Below, piece by piece: positions 32,597 through 42,525 of a stretch of 64,000 nt of DNA. Both the position numbers and the translations under genes were made by a program. A model generated the notes under the pieces. It had not been told where the DNA came from and ran no database searches. It saw only the letters and a list, made by a program, of their open reading frames with translations. Numbering within the stretch: position 1 is the stretch's first letter; each line of letters begins with the position of its first letter. Source of the stretch: Nitzschia sp. pyKryTriq1. Lineage: Eukaryota; Bacillariophyta; Bacillariophyceae; Bacillariales; Bacillariaceae. The DNA is taken from NCBI GenBank assembly GCA_956465555.1, contig OY101118.1:1054001-1118000 (forward strand), given 5' to 3'.

Positions 32597-32776
32597 GCTG
32601 AATACTGTCCAGAGTTTGTGGAGATAGGTCCCCAAGAATGGAATGAATGGAAGAAGTACGACACCTGGTACTTCGGACTTCGGTGCTCTTGTGGGTTATT
32701 GTCTCTTTTGTTGTAGTGGTACAAGCTACCGTATACTGTACGCCGTGCGGCAGCGAATTGGAATGGGACGCCAGCC

Positions 32777-32993
32777 TGTGAGAATATATGATCTCCGAGA
32801 ATGACGTGACGCGCATGACGCGCACTGAATGGAGAAGATCTTGTATAAACATCTCGAGGCGGTCTATGAAGACACTTCGACCTCCGGAATGACCCTCTGC
32901 GAGAAGCGAGAAGAATCAAGCAATACAGAATGTATATTAATAGATGTCACAATTAATTCGTAGCTCATCCTTAAAAAGCAATATCAATTCACA
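32777..32993 (+). repeat. 5' LTR of the copia element
   Basis: 217 bp, begins TGTGAGAATA and ends CAATTCACA. It contains TATATTAATAGATG, an AT-rich candidate promoter region, near its 3' third. Confidence 0.95.
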
Positions 32994-33027
32994 CGCTTCC
33001 TCTGCGCTTACAGAGCATTAGAACAAG

Positions 33028-34572
33028 ATGTCGAGGAGAGGAGGTACCGAAGGAAATAATCTACTGGATGCACAGCAATTGGCACAGATCGTCAATGCGA
33101 TCCAGCCATTGATCAATCCTCAGCAATTGCCGCAACCACCGGCACAATTCTCCTTGACACCTTATGGTCGAGTACTGGACCCATTGAGCAAAAGAGATGG
33201 GGACCTGTACTCACAAGCCATCAAAAAGTTTGAGCCACAGTTCGATGGACAACTAATCCACCTGCAGTCGTTCGTGGACAAGGTAAAACAGCGAGCGGCC
33301 CACTTGCAATGCAGTGGAATTTATGACCTGACCATGGGACAAATGACCATGAACCTATTCGAAAGGTACACTACCATCTCACAGTCAGACATGACGGCGG
33401 CTGCGGTCCTGAGATGGGCGCAACCAACGTGGGCAAAACAAGCGAGCTACATAATGGGAGTAGTGATCATGGAATCTTTGGATGACTCGTTCCGCACAAG
33501 AGTCATTGACAAAAAGAGTGAATACCTAATCACAGACGAGAATGAGCAGAAGACCGATGGACCACTACTGATGAAGACGATCTACGGCTTGGTTTCTCCG
33601 GAAACTACGTACACTTCTCTTGCGCTCTTTCAAGAAATAGCGGCATTATCGCCCATGGATCATGGAAATGACCTGATCAAACTGCACCATGCTTTCCGCC
33701 TGCTAGTGCAACGAATCCACGCAAGCAGTACCGGGTCGCAAGCCATGCCTGAAGAATTACAGAGGTTCTATTTGATGCAAGCCTACGAGAAGGTCCGGTG
33801 CGACGCTTTCCGAGACTTTATTAAACAAATCAAGAACGACACCCTTCCAGGTTTAGAGCTCCTTATCCAGAGATCTGAAGCCAAATTCCAAGACTTCACA
33901 AAGACAGGCGAGTGGACGGCCGTTCCGAAGGACGAACAACTACTAGCCCTGCACCTGAAGACCCAGCAATTGGAAAGGGAGAACCAAAAGCTAGCGAAGA
34001 AAAAGGAAGAAGTGAAGAAAGGCAAAAAGGCGGCCAAGCGAGTCGTCAAAGACAACAGCGGTTTCCAGGTATATGCAGACGCGGATTTCAGTGGAGGTTT
34101 CGACAAGTCAAACCCTGAAGATCCATCGACGGCAAAATCGAGGTCAGCGTACAGTGTGATGTACAACGGATGCCTGATATGCGCTTACTCGAAACTGCAA
34201 ACCGAGATCGCATTGAGTACAACGGAGGCTGAATACGTGTGCCTTTCTCAATCACTGCGCACAGTGATAGTCCTGATACGCTTCTTTAAGGAATTATCGA
34301 AAAGAATCAAGGCTTTCAAGTACACGAAACCAAATTTTCATTGCAAGGCCTTTGAGGACAACAACGGAGCATTGGCGCTGGCACAGGCACCGAGCATGAA
34401 GCCGAGAACTAAACACATCAACCTGAAGTATCATCATTTCAAGTCTGCGGTCAAAAGGGGACTAATAACTCTCGAAAAGATCGCTACGGAGGAGCAAATA
34501 GCGGACATCGGAACGAAACCATTGAACCGAAAGGCGTTCGAGTATTTGCGTAAAAAGTTGATGGGGTGGTAA
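33028..34572 (+). CDS. Copia Gag fused in frame to C-terminal RNase H
   Basis: 514 aa, ATG start 35 bp after the 5' LTR. Residues 1 to about 340 are a Gag-like helical protein ending in a Lys-rich stretch (KKGKKAAKRVVKDNSGF). Then, without a zinc knuckle, comes the RNase H of copia pol: VYADADFSGG, SRSAYSVMYNG, STTEAEYVCLSQ, CKAFEDNNGALALAQ, TKHINLKYHHFK and EEQIADIGTKPLNR. The acidic residues of RNase H (Asp in ADADF, Glu in TEAEY, Asp in EDNNG) are present. An internal deletion kept the frame, so one protein with particle-forming and nuclease parts may be made. Confidence 0.9.
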   Translation: MSRRGGTEGNNLLDAQQLAQIVNAIQPLINPQQLPQPPAQFSLTPYGRVLDPLSKRDGDLYSQAIKKFEPQFDGQLIHLQSFVDKVKQRAAHLQCSGIYDLTMGQMTMNLFERYTTISQSDMTAAAVLRWAQPTWAKQASYIMGVVIMESLDDSFRTRVIDKKSEYLITDENEQKTDGPLLMKTIYGLVSPETTYTSLALFQEIAALSPMDHGNDLIKLHHAFRLLVQRIHASSTGSQAMPEELQRFYLMQAYEKVRCDAFRDFIKQIKNDTLPGLELLIQRSEAKFQDFTKTGEWTAVPKDEQLLALHLKTQQLERENQKLAKKKEEVKKGKKAAKRVVKDNSGFQVYADADFSGGFDKSNPEDPSTAKSRSAYSVMYNGCLICAYSKLQTEIALSTTEAEYVCLSQSLRTVIVLIRFFKELSKRIKAFKYTKPNFHCKAFEDNNGALALAQAPSMKPRTKHINLKYHHFKSAVKRGLITLEKIATEEQIADIGTKPLNRKAFEYLRKKLMGW

Positions 34573-34616
34573 GGTCAAAGAAAATGTAACGATAGCCGCC
34601 TCTCTCTGAGAGGGAG

Positions 34617-34833
34617 TGTGAGAATATATGATCTCCGAGAATGACGTGACGCGCATGACGCGCACTGAATGGAGAAGATCTTGTATAAACATCTCGAGGC
34701 GGTCTATGAAGACACTTCGACCTCCGGAATGACCCTCTGCGAGAAGCGAGAAGAATCAAGCAATACAGAATGTATATTAATAGATGTCACAATTAATTCG
34801 TAGCTCATCCTTAAAAAGCAATATCAATTCACA
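34617..34833 (+). repeat. 3' LTR of the copia element
   Basis: 217 bp, identical by eye to the 5' LTR; followed by the target duplication CAGCC. Confidence 0.95.
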
Positions 34834-34838
34834 CAGCC

Positions 34839-35170
34839 AGACGGTTTGGATAATGATCGCATCGCAGTGAGCAGCGCAGAGCTACTATTAGCTAGAGAGA
34901 GCTGAGCTCTCTCTCTACTAGCTACTCTACTAGAGGGAGAGTACTCGTAGAGAGTATGATAGAAGATAGTAGACAGTCTACCCGAAAAGAAGAGTATGAG
35001 TAGCCAGTCTATTAGGGGAGGAGACATCGTCTATTCGTAAGAACGAAAACACAGCGCCTCTTGTAGCTTGCAGGTGGACATGCGAGAGTTGCCGACTCTC
35101 GTGACTGACTCCCTTGTAGTAGAGGAGGCATACTAGTTTAGCTACAAAGCTTCTCTCTAGAAATAGTTTG
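34839..35170. other. Spacer with CT/AG-rich hairpin
   Basis: About 330 bp. Around 34892-34916, AGAGAGAGC and GCTCTCTCT face each other with a three-base loop. Similar CTAGAGAG-rich DNA lies at 24160-24250. No gene seen. Confidence 0.5.
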
Positions 35171-36688
35171 CTAAATCTTTCCATCAATGATATCCTGCCG
35201 AATGCTTGCCATTAGATCCGTCATGTATTGAATGTTGTGCTGTGCTGCCAATGCTACCGCAATAGGCTCATTCGCTTTGAACAGGTGCCAGAGATACGCT
35301 CGGTCGTAGTGTCGACACGTCTTGCAGGTACAATCCTTGTCGATCTTTACGCCAAATTGTCTGGCGTATTTTCCAGATCCAATCTTGATCGATCTCCCCT
35401 CATCCTTGCTCAAGACTGTACCATGCCGAGCGATTCGAGTTGGATAACACGAGTCCAAAGTATCGATTCCATTAGCGACTGCATTTCGAATGCTCTCTTC
35501 ATCGGCGATACCCAGCAAGTGCCGCGGCTTGGATTTTCGTTCTTTGTTCTCGTCGAAAAGTGGCATCATCCATTGCAGAAGCTCTTTGAGTTCTTGTTTG
35601 CCATTTCCAAGCGACCCTCCAATCGCATATCCATCAAAGGGCAGCGAGGTCAAATACTTCACGCTTTTAGTGCGAAACTCTCGATCGATTCCTCCGTGTA
35701 CCACGCAATACATTGCCTGCCCTTGAACATTTTTGAGGTGTTCCTTCAATGATCTAGCTTCCCATCGATGGGATCGGTCTACAGACTCACCCAGGACGTT
35801 ACGATCAATATGATACGGAGGCAATTCATCTAGAGGGATGATGATGTCGGCACCAATATCTTTCTGCGCTTGGACTGTGCTTTCAGGTGTGAGCAAAAAC
35901 TTGGATCCATCCCGATAACTCCTAAATATGACACCCTCTTCTGATACTTTGACGGCATCCTTTCCCATTACGTGACCTCCTTTAGAAGAATCACCTTCCG
36001 AGTTTTTCTTTCCCCTTTTGGCTCGTTTCAGTTCACCTTGTGATGACAATTCCTCGTGGACACTCCCATAGGCCAAGCTAAAGACTTGAAATCCACCGGA
36101 ATCAGTGATGAACGGTCGATCTCGCCGTCTATTGGTCCATTTATGAATCCCACCAGCATCTCGAATAATATCCGTTCCCGGGTGTAAAATCAAATGGTAG
36201 GTGTTGGCAAAAATCAGTTGCTGACCAGCATCATCGTCGGCGTCTCGAAAATCAACGCCTTTCAGTGCTGCGTTTGTGGCAACTGCCACGTACCCAGGCG
36301 TGTCAATGATACCATGCGGCGTGTGGATCCGTCCTACTCGAGCTTGACTCTTGGTGGAATCGTGTAGGACTTCAAATCGGAAATAGTCTCTCGGCTCATA
36401 GGACCAGTCGGGGAAATCCGAAGGTTCGGGCAGTGGAGGTGGCGGTGGTGTCGCAGCCTTGAATTTGGAACGTCGGATTTCTTTGCTGTTGTTGATTTTC
36501 GTGCAATTTACCGGCATGGAGGATCCATCTTGTGTCACCATGAATCGCCCAAAATTATTGGAGTACGGACGAGACCCTTGTTGCCAACCGAAGAATCGAA
36601 ACGAAGATGATTCCGAGATTGACAGCAGAAAAAGACTCAAAGAACCCATGACTAGCAAGGCTTTTCTCTGTGAGACACAAATCCTCAT
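35171..36688 (-). CDS. tgt: Plastid-targeted tRNA-guanine transglycosylase (queuine/preQ1 type)
   Basis: 505 aa, ATG start. The enzyme swaps guanine for a 7-deazaguanine at the wobble base of GUN-anticodon tRNAs. Visible features are DSGGFQVFSL (catalytic Asp196), the nucleophile Asp287 in PLDELPPYHID, VVHGGI, GGSLGNGK, the LLGIAD strand, and a zinc site Cys453, Cys455, Cys458 and His484. The start is a signal peptide followed by SSSFRFFG, an ASAFAP-like Phe junction, and a basic Ser-rich stretch; this points to the plastid. The DELPPY form around the nucleophile resembles bacterial rather than animal enzymes. The insert at about 215-245 (Lys/Gly/Ser-rich) is unusual. A mitochondrial location is less likely. 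Confidence 0.87.
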   Translation of the reverse strand: MRICVSQRKALLVMGSLSLFLLSISESSSFRFFGWQQGSRPYSNNFGRFMVTQDGSSMPVNCTKINNSKEIRRSKFKAATPPPPPLPEPSDFPDWSYEPRDYFRFEVLHDSTKSQARVGRIHTPHGIIDTPGYVAVATNAALKGVDFRDADDDAGQQLIFANTYHLILHPGTDIIRDAGGIHKWTNRRRDRPFITDSGGFQVFSLAYGSVHEELSSQGELKRAKRGKKNSEGDSSKGGHVMGKDAVKVSEEGVIFRSYRDGSKFLLTPESTVQAQKDIGADIIIPLDELPPYHIDRNVLGESVDRSHRWEARSLKEHLKNVQGQAMYCVVHGGIDREFRTKSVKYLTSLPFDGYAIGGSLGNGKQELKELLQWMMPLFDENKERKSKPRHLLGIADEESIRNAVANGIDTLDSCYPTRIARHGTVLSKDEGRSIKIGSGKYARQFGVKIDKDCTCKTCRHYDRAYLWHLFKANEPIAVALAAQHNIQYMTDLMASIRQDIIDGKI

Positions 36689-37361
36689 CAGCGATGAATA
36701 TATATACCGGTACTATTTCTATGTTCCCAAGGGTCGGCAGAGGAATCTCTTTGTTTGTGCATGGTGTGATGGAAAGAAAAACGGTGACGGGTGGTGTTGG
36801 GGCAGGTGCCATCAGTTGGCAGTTAGCATTTTGATTTTGATGAATGGATCTGCGACTGATGGCTTTCGGAAGACGACGACGGACGGACGGATGAACGATC
36901 TCAGTCGATTGAGTCGAAAGTTCTTTGTTCGTTCTCTGTCCGTCGCACGTCCCGCCTCAACCCTGGCTGGCATGCTCAGCAGGGCATGCTCGCTTGCTCG
37001 TTGCACGCGCGCGTACCCGACACCCCCAGCCAGATACGAGTACCGTACGTACGTACGTACGTACTGTACGTCTTGTTGTACAAGATCAAAGAGTAGACAC
37101 AGTACAGTACACCAGTGCCCGGTATGGTACATACCAGTACACATCACGCAAAATAAAACAGGATTTGGAAAGTGCCCAATGATGAATGATGAAGTTTCCA
37201 CGATGGTGAACGTTGATCATTGGGAATACCGCCGTATTCAAACCACAAACCACAAACCATTCCATCCACCTCTGTCCTCCACACTTCCAACTTGCCGTAG
37301 TCTAGAGGGACAATCTCCATAGTCAGACTTGCATGATTGCCTGGACAATACCGCCGGCAGT
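36689..37361. other. Divergent spacer between tgt and the ArfGAP-DENN gene
   Basis: About 670 bp. It contains a GTAC tetranucleotide run (about 37047-37070) and CAGTACAGTACACCAGTG words up to 37140. No gene seen; open frames across it are shadows. Confidence 0.55.
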
Positions 37362-40300
37362 ATGCCTACTAAATCCAAGGATGGTCCTTCGGTAACCAAG
37401 ACTCTCGTTTCTCTGATTCAGTCGGATCCTTCGAATCGAAGTTGCGCCGACTGTCTTTCCGCCTTGGTAGATCCCTCGGACGTGTATGCGTCTCTTTGCC
37501 CGAGCTTGAAGGATATTTTAAAAAGAGGTGATAAAAACTCGCAAAAAATTGCTGTCGCCATTTATGACTTTCAGCTCACACATCGAGCCTTTGCTCCACC
37601 AGATGTCAAGCGAAAAAAATCATCCTCTAAATTTCGACCCGATCCGGCTACCAGCATCAACCAGAGATTCGGAGGGCATGGGCTGTTCATCTGCGCCAAA
37701 TGTGCCGATGCACATAGAACACTGGGTGATAACATTGCCAAAGTCATGGCTGTACAGGATGCTGTAGCTTGGACAAAGGAAGAAGCTGAGTTTATGAAGA
37801 AAAGTGGAGGAAACGCTCGATCTCAAACAATTTACGAAGCCTACATCCCCCAAACGTGGAAGCGAAAACGCCCAACTTCGACAAGTGCTCTGGATGATAG
37901 AGTTGTTTTCTGTAAAGCCAAATACGAAGCTCTAGCTTTTGTCATGCCACAACCGGGGCCCTTGTCGAAACTCGCCTGGGCATCTATTTTGGAGCGAAGC
38001 GAAACAGGCAAGCGCTTCAACTCACCGGGTCTTCGGAATATCCACCGCCTCGTACCGGCTCCTTCTTCTGCGAGTCCTTCGAAAAGGGGCGTCACCGGAA
38101 CAAGCAGTGGTGGTGGTGTGTTACCAGATCGGCTTATCGACTTCTTTTGCGTCGTCTCTAGCTCCCTCCGGCTCCATCCCAGTGAATTCGGCAGGGATCT
38201 ATCCAAGATTTCTTCACTGGAAGAGCTCAATCTGTGGCCAGAAATCGCGGATTGCTATCCATCACAGGATGCATACAGTGATATGATGTTTCCAGAACAT
38301 TTGCCTAGTTTTGTCCTACCCAATGGCTGCTGCCCGAGCATGACGCAAAAAGCACCAACATTTTACACCTTTGTTTTGACGCTGGGAGATGGAGATCGTC
38401 TATATGGAGGCGCCCTACAAATTTATGATGAGCATATTGAAACGGAAGAACTGAAAGAGATGATTCTTTCGTCAGGATACGAAGGTGCTTTGCCGCGCTT
38501 TCTGGAGAAAGAATCTGATCTTGTTTTCTTACCGAAATGTCTATGTCTCGTTTCACATTGGAGATTCTTCGATCTGTTTAGGGAGTCATTATTGCAGCTT
38601 TATCGGATTACTCTTGTTGAGGCACCGCTCCCCGTAGAGAGATACATTGCAAATTTGGTTTCGGAAGTCCCGCTTCCGCCACAAGGCAAAATTCGAGTAG
38701 AGTTTGGCTTCACATCGATGCGGCTCATTCGCATTGAAAGACCTCCCGCCAATCAGTTGCCTCTAGCCAATTTTTCCTACCGGCCATTGTTTGCATCTTT
38801 AAGTGTGGGAAACATTATGGTCGTTCTCGGTTGCTTGATGGAAGAGTGTAAGGTGGCTTTACTGTCGAGCCACTGCAGTGTCCTCACTCCAGTCGCTGAG
38901 GCTTTGCTGAGTGCTTTGTTTCCGTTCGAGTGGCAGGGCCTTTATATACCAATGATGCCATACTCCATGCTGGATATCTTGGATGCTCCTGTTCCTTTTT
39001 TGATTGGTCTTGATTCCCGGTACCTTCAAGAAGTTCCTCCCAAGCGAAGACCAATGCATGTTGTATTTGTGGACCTTGACCGCGACGTGATCCATTTGGG
39101 CATTGATGACCTCACCAATAAGAACCGTAGAGTTCCTCCACTGCCACCTCGGGATGCGCTAAAGCTTAAAACCTCCTTGGAAGAGGCCGGTGGATCAGTG
39201 TACCTGCTTCCGACCAGTGGGATCAAGGGTTGCATAATGGAAGGCCACAAAGAACTACTTCTCCTCCCGAATGAAGACCGTCCAAAATATGCACAGATGC
39301 AGAGTGTGACACTCGACGTCGACGCTCTTTGCAGAAAGGACGTCCTGGCCAGAACAAAAAAGGCGTATGACGAAGCCGAATTGGCAGAAACCATTCCTGG
39401 ATTCCGAACTGTGCACGGGCAACTGAAAGAACAGGACGATGGCAATGAGAGCGATTCTTCGGCTGATTTCAATGGAAAACGGTCGTCGAGAAAGCTCCGT
39501 AAACCAAAGTTTATGAGAAACAAACGAGCGGACATGTTGGCAAGCAGCATGGCTGCAGGGGGGCAGGCTCATTTGCTGGACATGGACGATCCGAGTGGTT
39601 TCTCACCATCCGATGTTCGAAATTCCTTTTTACGCTTTATGGTTGCCACGTTTGCCAATTATGGGAAGTTCATCATTGAAAAAAATGGGTCAGGGTTGTT
39701 TGACGAATATAGATTTCTTCGTGATCTCGGCGAAGAGAAAGAGCCAACAGCTTTTGTCGGGCGCTTTCTGAAGACGCAGATTTTTCAACGATTCCTTGAG
39801 GAGCGCATGGATAATCCAGAATATCACGAAATTCGATTCTTCGATGAATCAATTTTGGCGAAACTAAACCGTAGTAAAAGGTCCAAGATGGCAAAGGGTG
39901 GTCCTCTCCCAACTCCGTTCTTGGAAGATGAATCTGGCAAGGTACGAATCTGGAATGCGGTTTGTGTGGCTCTATCTCTACTTTCTCATTCTCACACTAT
40001 TTGATTTCGTAGATCACGAAAACGTTCACCCCACCTCCCCCTAGTAATCAGGGTCTTCCTGACTCAGTCGAGGCCTATCACTACAACAAATTCCCCTCCC
40101 TCGACCCGTCACTCGTGGGAAGAGTTCGTCCACCAATCATTTGGGACGATAAACGAAACCAGTCGAAACGCATGCGATCATCTCGGAATTTAAGCATGCA
40201 AAAGACTCAGCTGGATATAGTGAAGAGAGCAATGCTGCCTTTGATGGCTCCCTCGGCGATTGCTGCTGCTGCTCGAAAATCTGCAAAAGATCTTGAAACG

Positions 40301-42359
40301 GCGCTATCTTCTCTTAAAGGGCTTCACTGGGACAAAGGCTTATTACGGAGAACGAAGTCTTCGGGTAGTAGGTCCTCTAACGACACCCCCAGCAAGGCCA
40401 AAAACAAATCCAAGGTGGGTGGTCGCACGCTGAAACATGTACAAAGCACAACATCAGTTGAAATCACGGAATCGGAACGCACGGTTACAACTCTTTCAAA
40501 GGCGGATACAATTATGATGAACGCTCGAAGAAAACAATCCATTCTTCTCGATCTTGTTATTGCGCTTCAAGCAACATGGCGCATGTATATCACCCGTAAA
40601 CATTACTCAGATTTCCGAAAGGCGCTTGTTCATTTACAAAGGTGTTTTCGTCATAACCCGACCTTGGAGGCGATGGGTGGCAGGCTGAGCTCCAATGTCA
40701 GACTTGTCCACATTTTGGCCATCCAGCGTGACGCCAGAAGATTTCTTGCCCGCAAGATGATGGAAAAGTCGAAGAGGGCAGTTGTAACCCTTCAATGCAC
40801 AGCCCGGGGGCACGTGGCACGACGGCGTTTCACTCGACAGAAGGTCAGTGCACTCATTATCCAGAAACACTTCAATGGAAGAAGGGACCGTTTCGCCTAC
40901 AATATGCTGAGGATCATGATCTGTAAGGTGCAAGCTTGCATTAGAGGTTTTCATGTACGAAGGACTCTTCAACTTATCTTCGAATCTAGGATGGCACTCT
41001 ACCGTCGGGAAATTGTAGCTTTGTGGCAAGCAAGTCATGTCCCACTGTCGCTTCGGACGAAGCTATGGCCGGCATTTTCATCGGCGGCTGGCTTCGCACG
41101 GCTTCGTCTTGCAGAATCTGAGCTGAAACGGATGTGGCAAACTCTTGGTATTGAATTTGAGAAAAAGGGTCTGGGCGTTTCCGACGAGACCACGAAATTG
41201 GCAAAATTAATTGGGATCGATACGAAGAATTATTGCGCCTGTCAAGAGGTCAGCCTGTTTGTGGACTATGGTACGCCTTTCGAATCTTTGCGTCCAGCAC
41301 TGATGCAGGCTTACGAATTCGAGGAAGCCGAAAGGCTTCAAATTCATGAGCGCTTAGACGCAAAAGCAGCCGAGAAGGAAAACGGATCGCGTTATAACGA
41401 ATTCGGTATTCCTTCCAGCGAGAAGATGAAGAAAGTAGCCCTGGCAAGGGCGATATGTAAGTCAAATTGAAACGATTCCACTCGATGAGAAGACGAAAGC
41501 AACTAATGTTCCACTATCTATTCGACACCTGCATACACGTACAGGGTCAAAATATTCCCTCGCTGGCTCCTCGCGATCGACCATGTTGTCCCTTTTCCCC
41601 GAGCTAGAAGATGGTCTCAACATTGCGTTTCAAAATGCTTCAAGCAAAAGTAAGCGACGTTTCAAAAACGCCCACAAGTCCCCATCCACGATGCTCGTTA
41701 GCAGAGACTTGTGGGACGAAATATCTCTGGATAGACTTGTTAAAAGACACAACAAGGAAGTCACTCATCTCTACATGACCAAAGTGCCGAGTTTCATGGT
41801 CAAACTCGATAACATAGATAGGAGAAAATGCGACAGCTGGCGTTCATTGCGCTTGGTGCTACGAGAAGGTGACACGGCTGCATGGAAAAGCTTAAGCGAA
41901 AGAGAACATGAGCTAATCCAGAATTACTTGTACCCGAAAATGACGCAAATTCAGTACGAAAAAGGAAACAATCATCTTGCCGACTCGGAGACCATGGCAG
42001 TTAATGCATTCCAAAAAGAAGCCCCACGAATCAATTCCATCAATGGCTGTCAAATTCCAGACATCACTTTGGAGGCAGCTCTCGGGGGCGATCCGGTAGA
42101 AAACGCCCACTTTCCCGACATTGGCTTTGGCGAGGCTAAGGACGACGACCCGGTGAAAAACGCTCACTTTCCCGACATTGGCTTGGATGAAGCTCCTGAA
42201 GACGATCCAGTGAAAAGCGCCGAATTTCCAGATATTGGCCTGGATGAACCGTCATCTGTTGAAAATGGTGGGGTGCCACATGTGGAATTCCCCCTTGTGG
42301 ATGGCCTCAATACTGAAGACTCGCCTCCAGAACCTACCAACTTTCCAGACTTGATGTGA
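37362..42359 (+). CDS. Giant ArfGAP-DENN-IQ protein
   Basis: Three exons: 37362-39941, 40013-41456 and 41545-42359; joins read SGK-ITKTF and ARAI-W-SKYS; 1612 aa. The N terminus has a split ArfGAP-like zinc finger: Cys28/Cys31, then a 79-residue insert, then Cys111/Cys114 in FICAKCADAHRTLG with the arginine finger Arg119. Residues about 250-700 are a tripartite DENN region: LIDFFCVVSS start, FCLTL-like FVLTLGD, then the cDENN core (MVVLGCLMEECKVALLSSHCSVLTPVAEALLSALFPFEW...PMMPYSML) and dDENN. The third part has IQ-like helices (LVIALQATWRMYITRKHY, AVVTLQCTARGHVARRRF, ALIIQKHFNGRRDRF) for calmodulin binding. Near the end is a 17-residue repeat containing AHFPDIG. It probably couples Arf inactivation to Rab activation in membrane traffic (inference). 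Confidence 0.85.
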
Positions 42360-42525
42360 GCAAGAGTAGACATCAAGAACACTAGTCGACAACCTACAGT
42401 AATAGCATGCCCTTGTAGCTACATATCTTGAAAAGTCTTTCAAACGATACTCGTGCAGGTATAAAATATGGGCGACTAAATAATTCGATTTTGGTCACAC
42501 TTGATATTCCTTTGATTCGATCCGT

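Larger units (their letters stand above)
32772..34838 (+). mobile_element. Young non-autonomous Ty1/copia LTR retrotransposon
   Basis: Two LTRs of 217 bp (32777-32993 and 34617-34833), identical by eye, with TGTGA...TCACA ends. The element is flanked by the 5-bp target duplication CAGCC (32772-32776 and 34834-34838). A purine tract (GAGAGGGAG) lies before the 3' LTR. The only gene is a Gag-RNase H fusion; protease, integrase and reverse transcriptase are missing. Identical LTRs and intact duplication mean a very recent insertion, so movement must have been helped by a full-length relative. Confidence 0.95.

Noticed and set aside
32777-34833. Palindromic LTR element as a MITE or DNA transposon
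   Set aside because: Direct (not inverted) 217-bp terminal repeats, TG...CA ends, 5-bp duplication and Gag/RNase H coding identify an LTR retrotransposon.
36459-37322. Open frame of 287 codons on the plus strand overlapping the tgt gene start
   Set aside because: Its first part is antisense to the coding sequence of tgt and the rest is spacer with GTAC repeats; no domain is visible.
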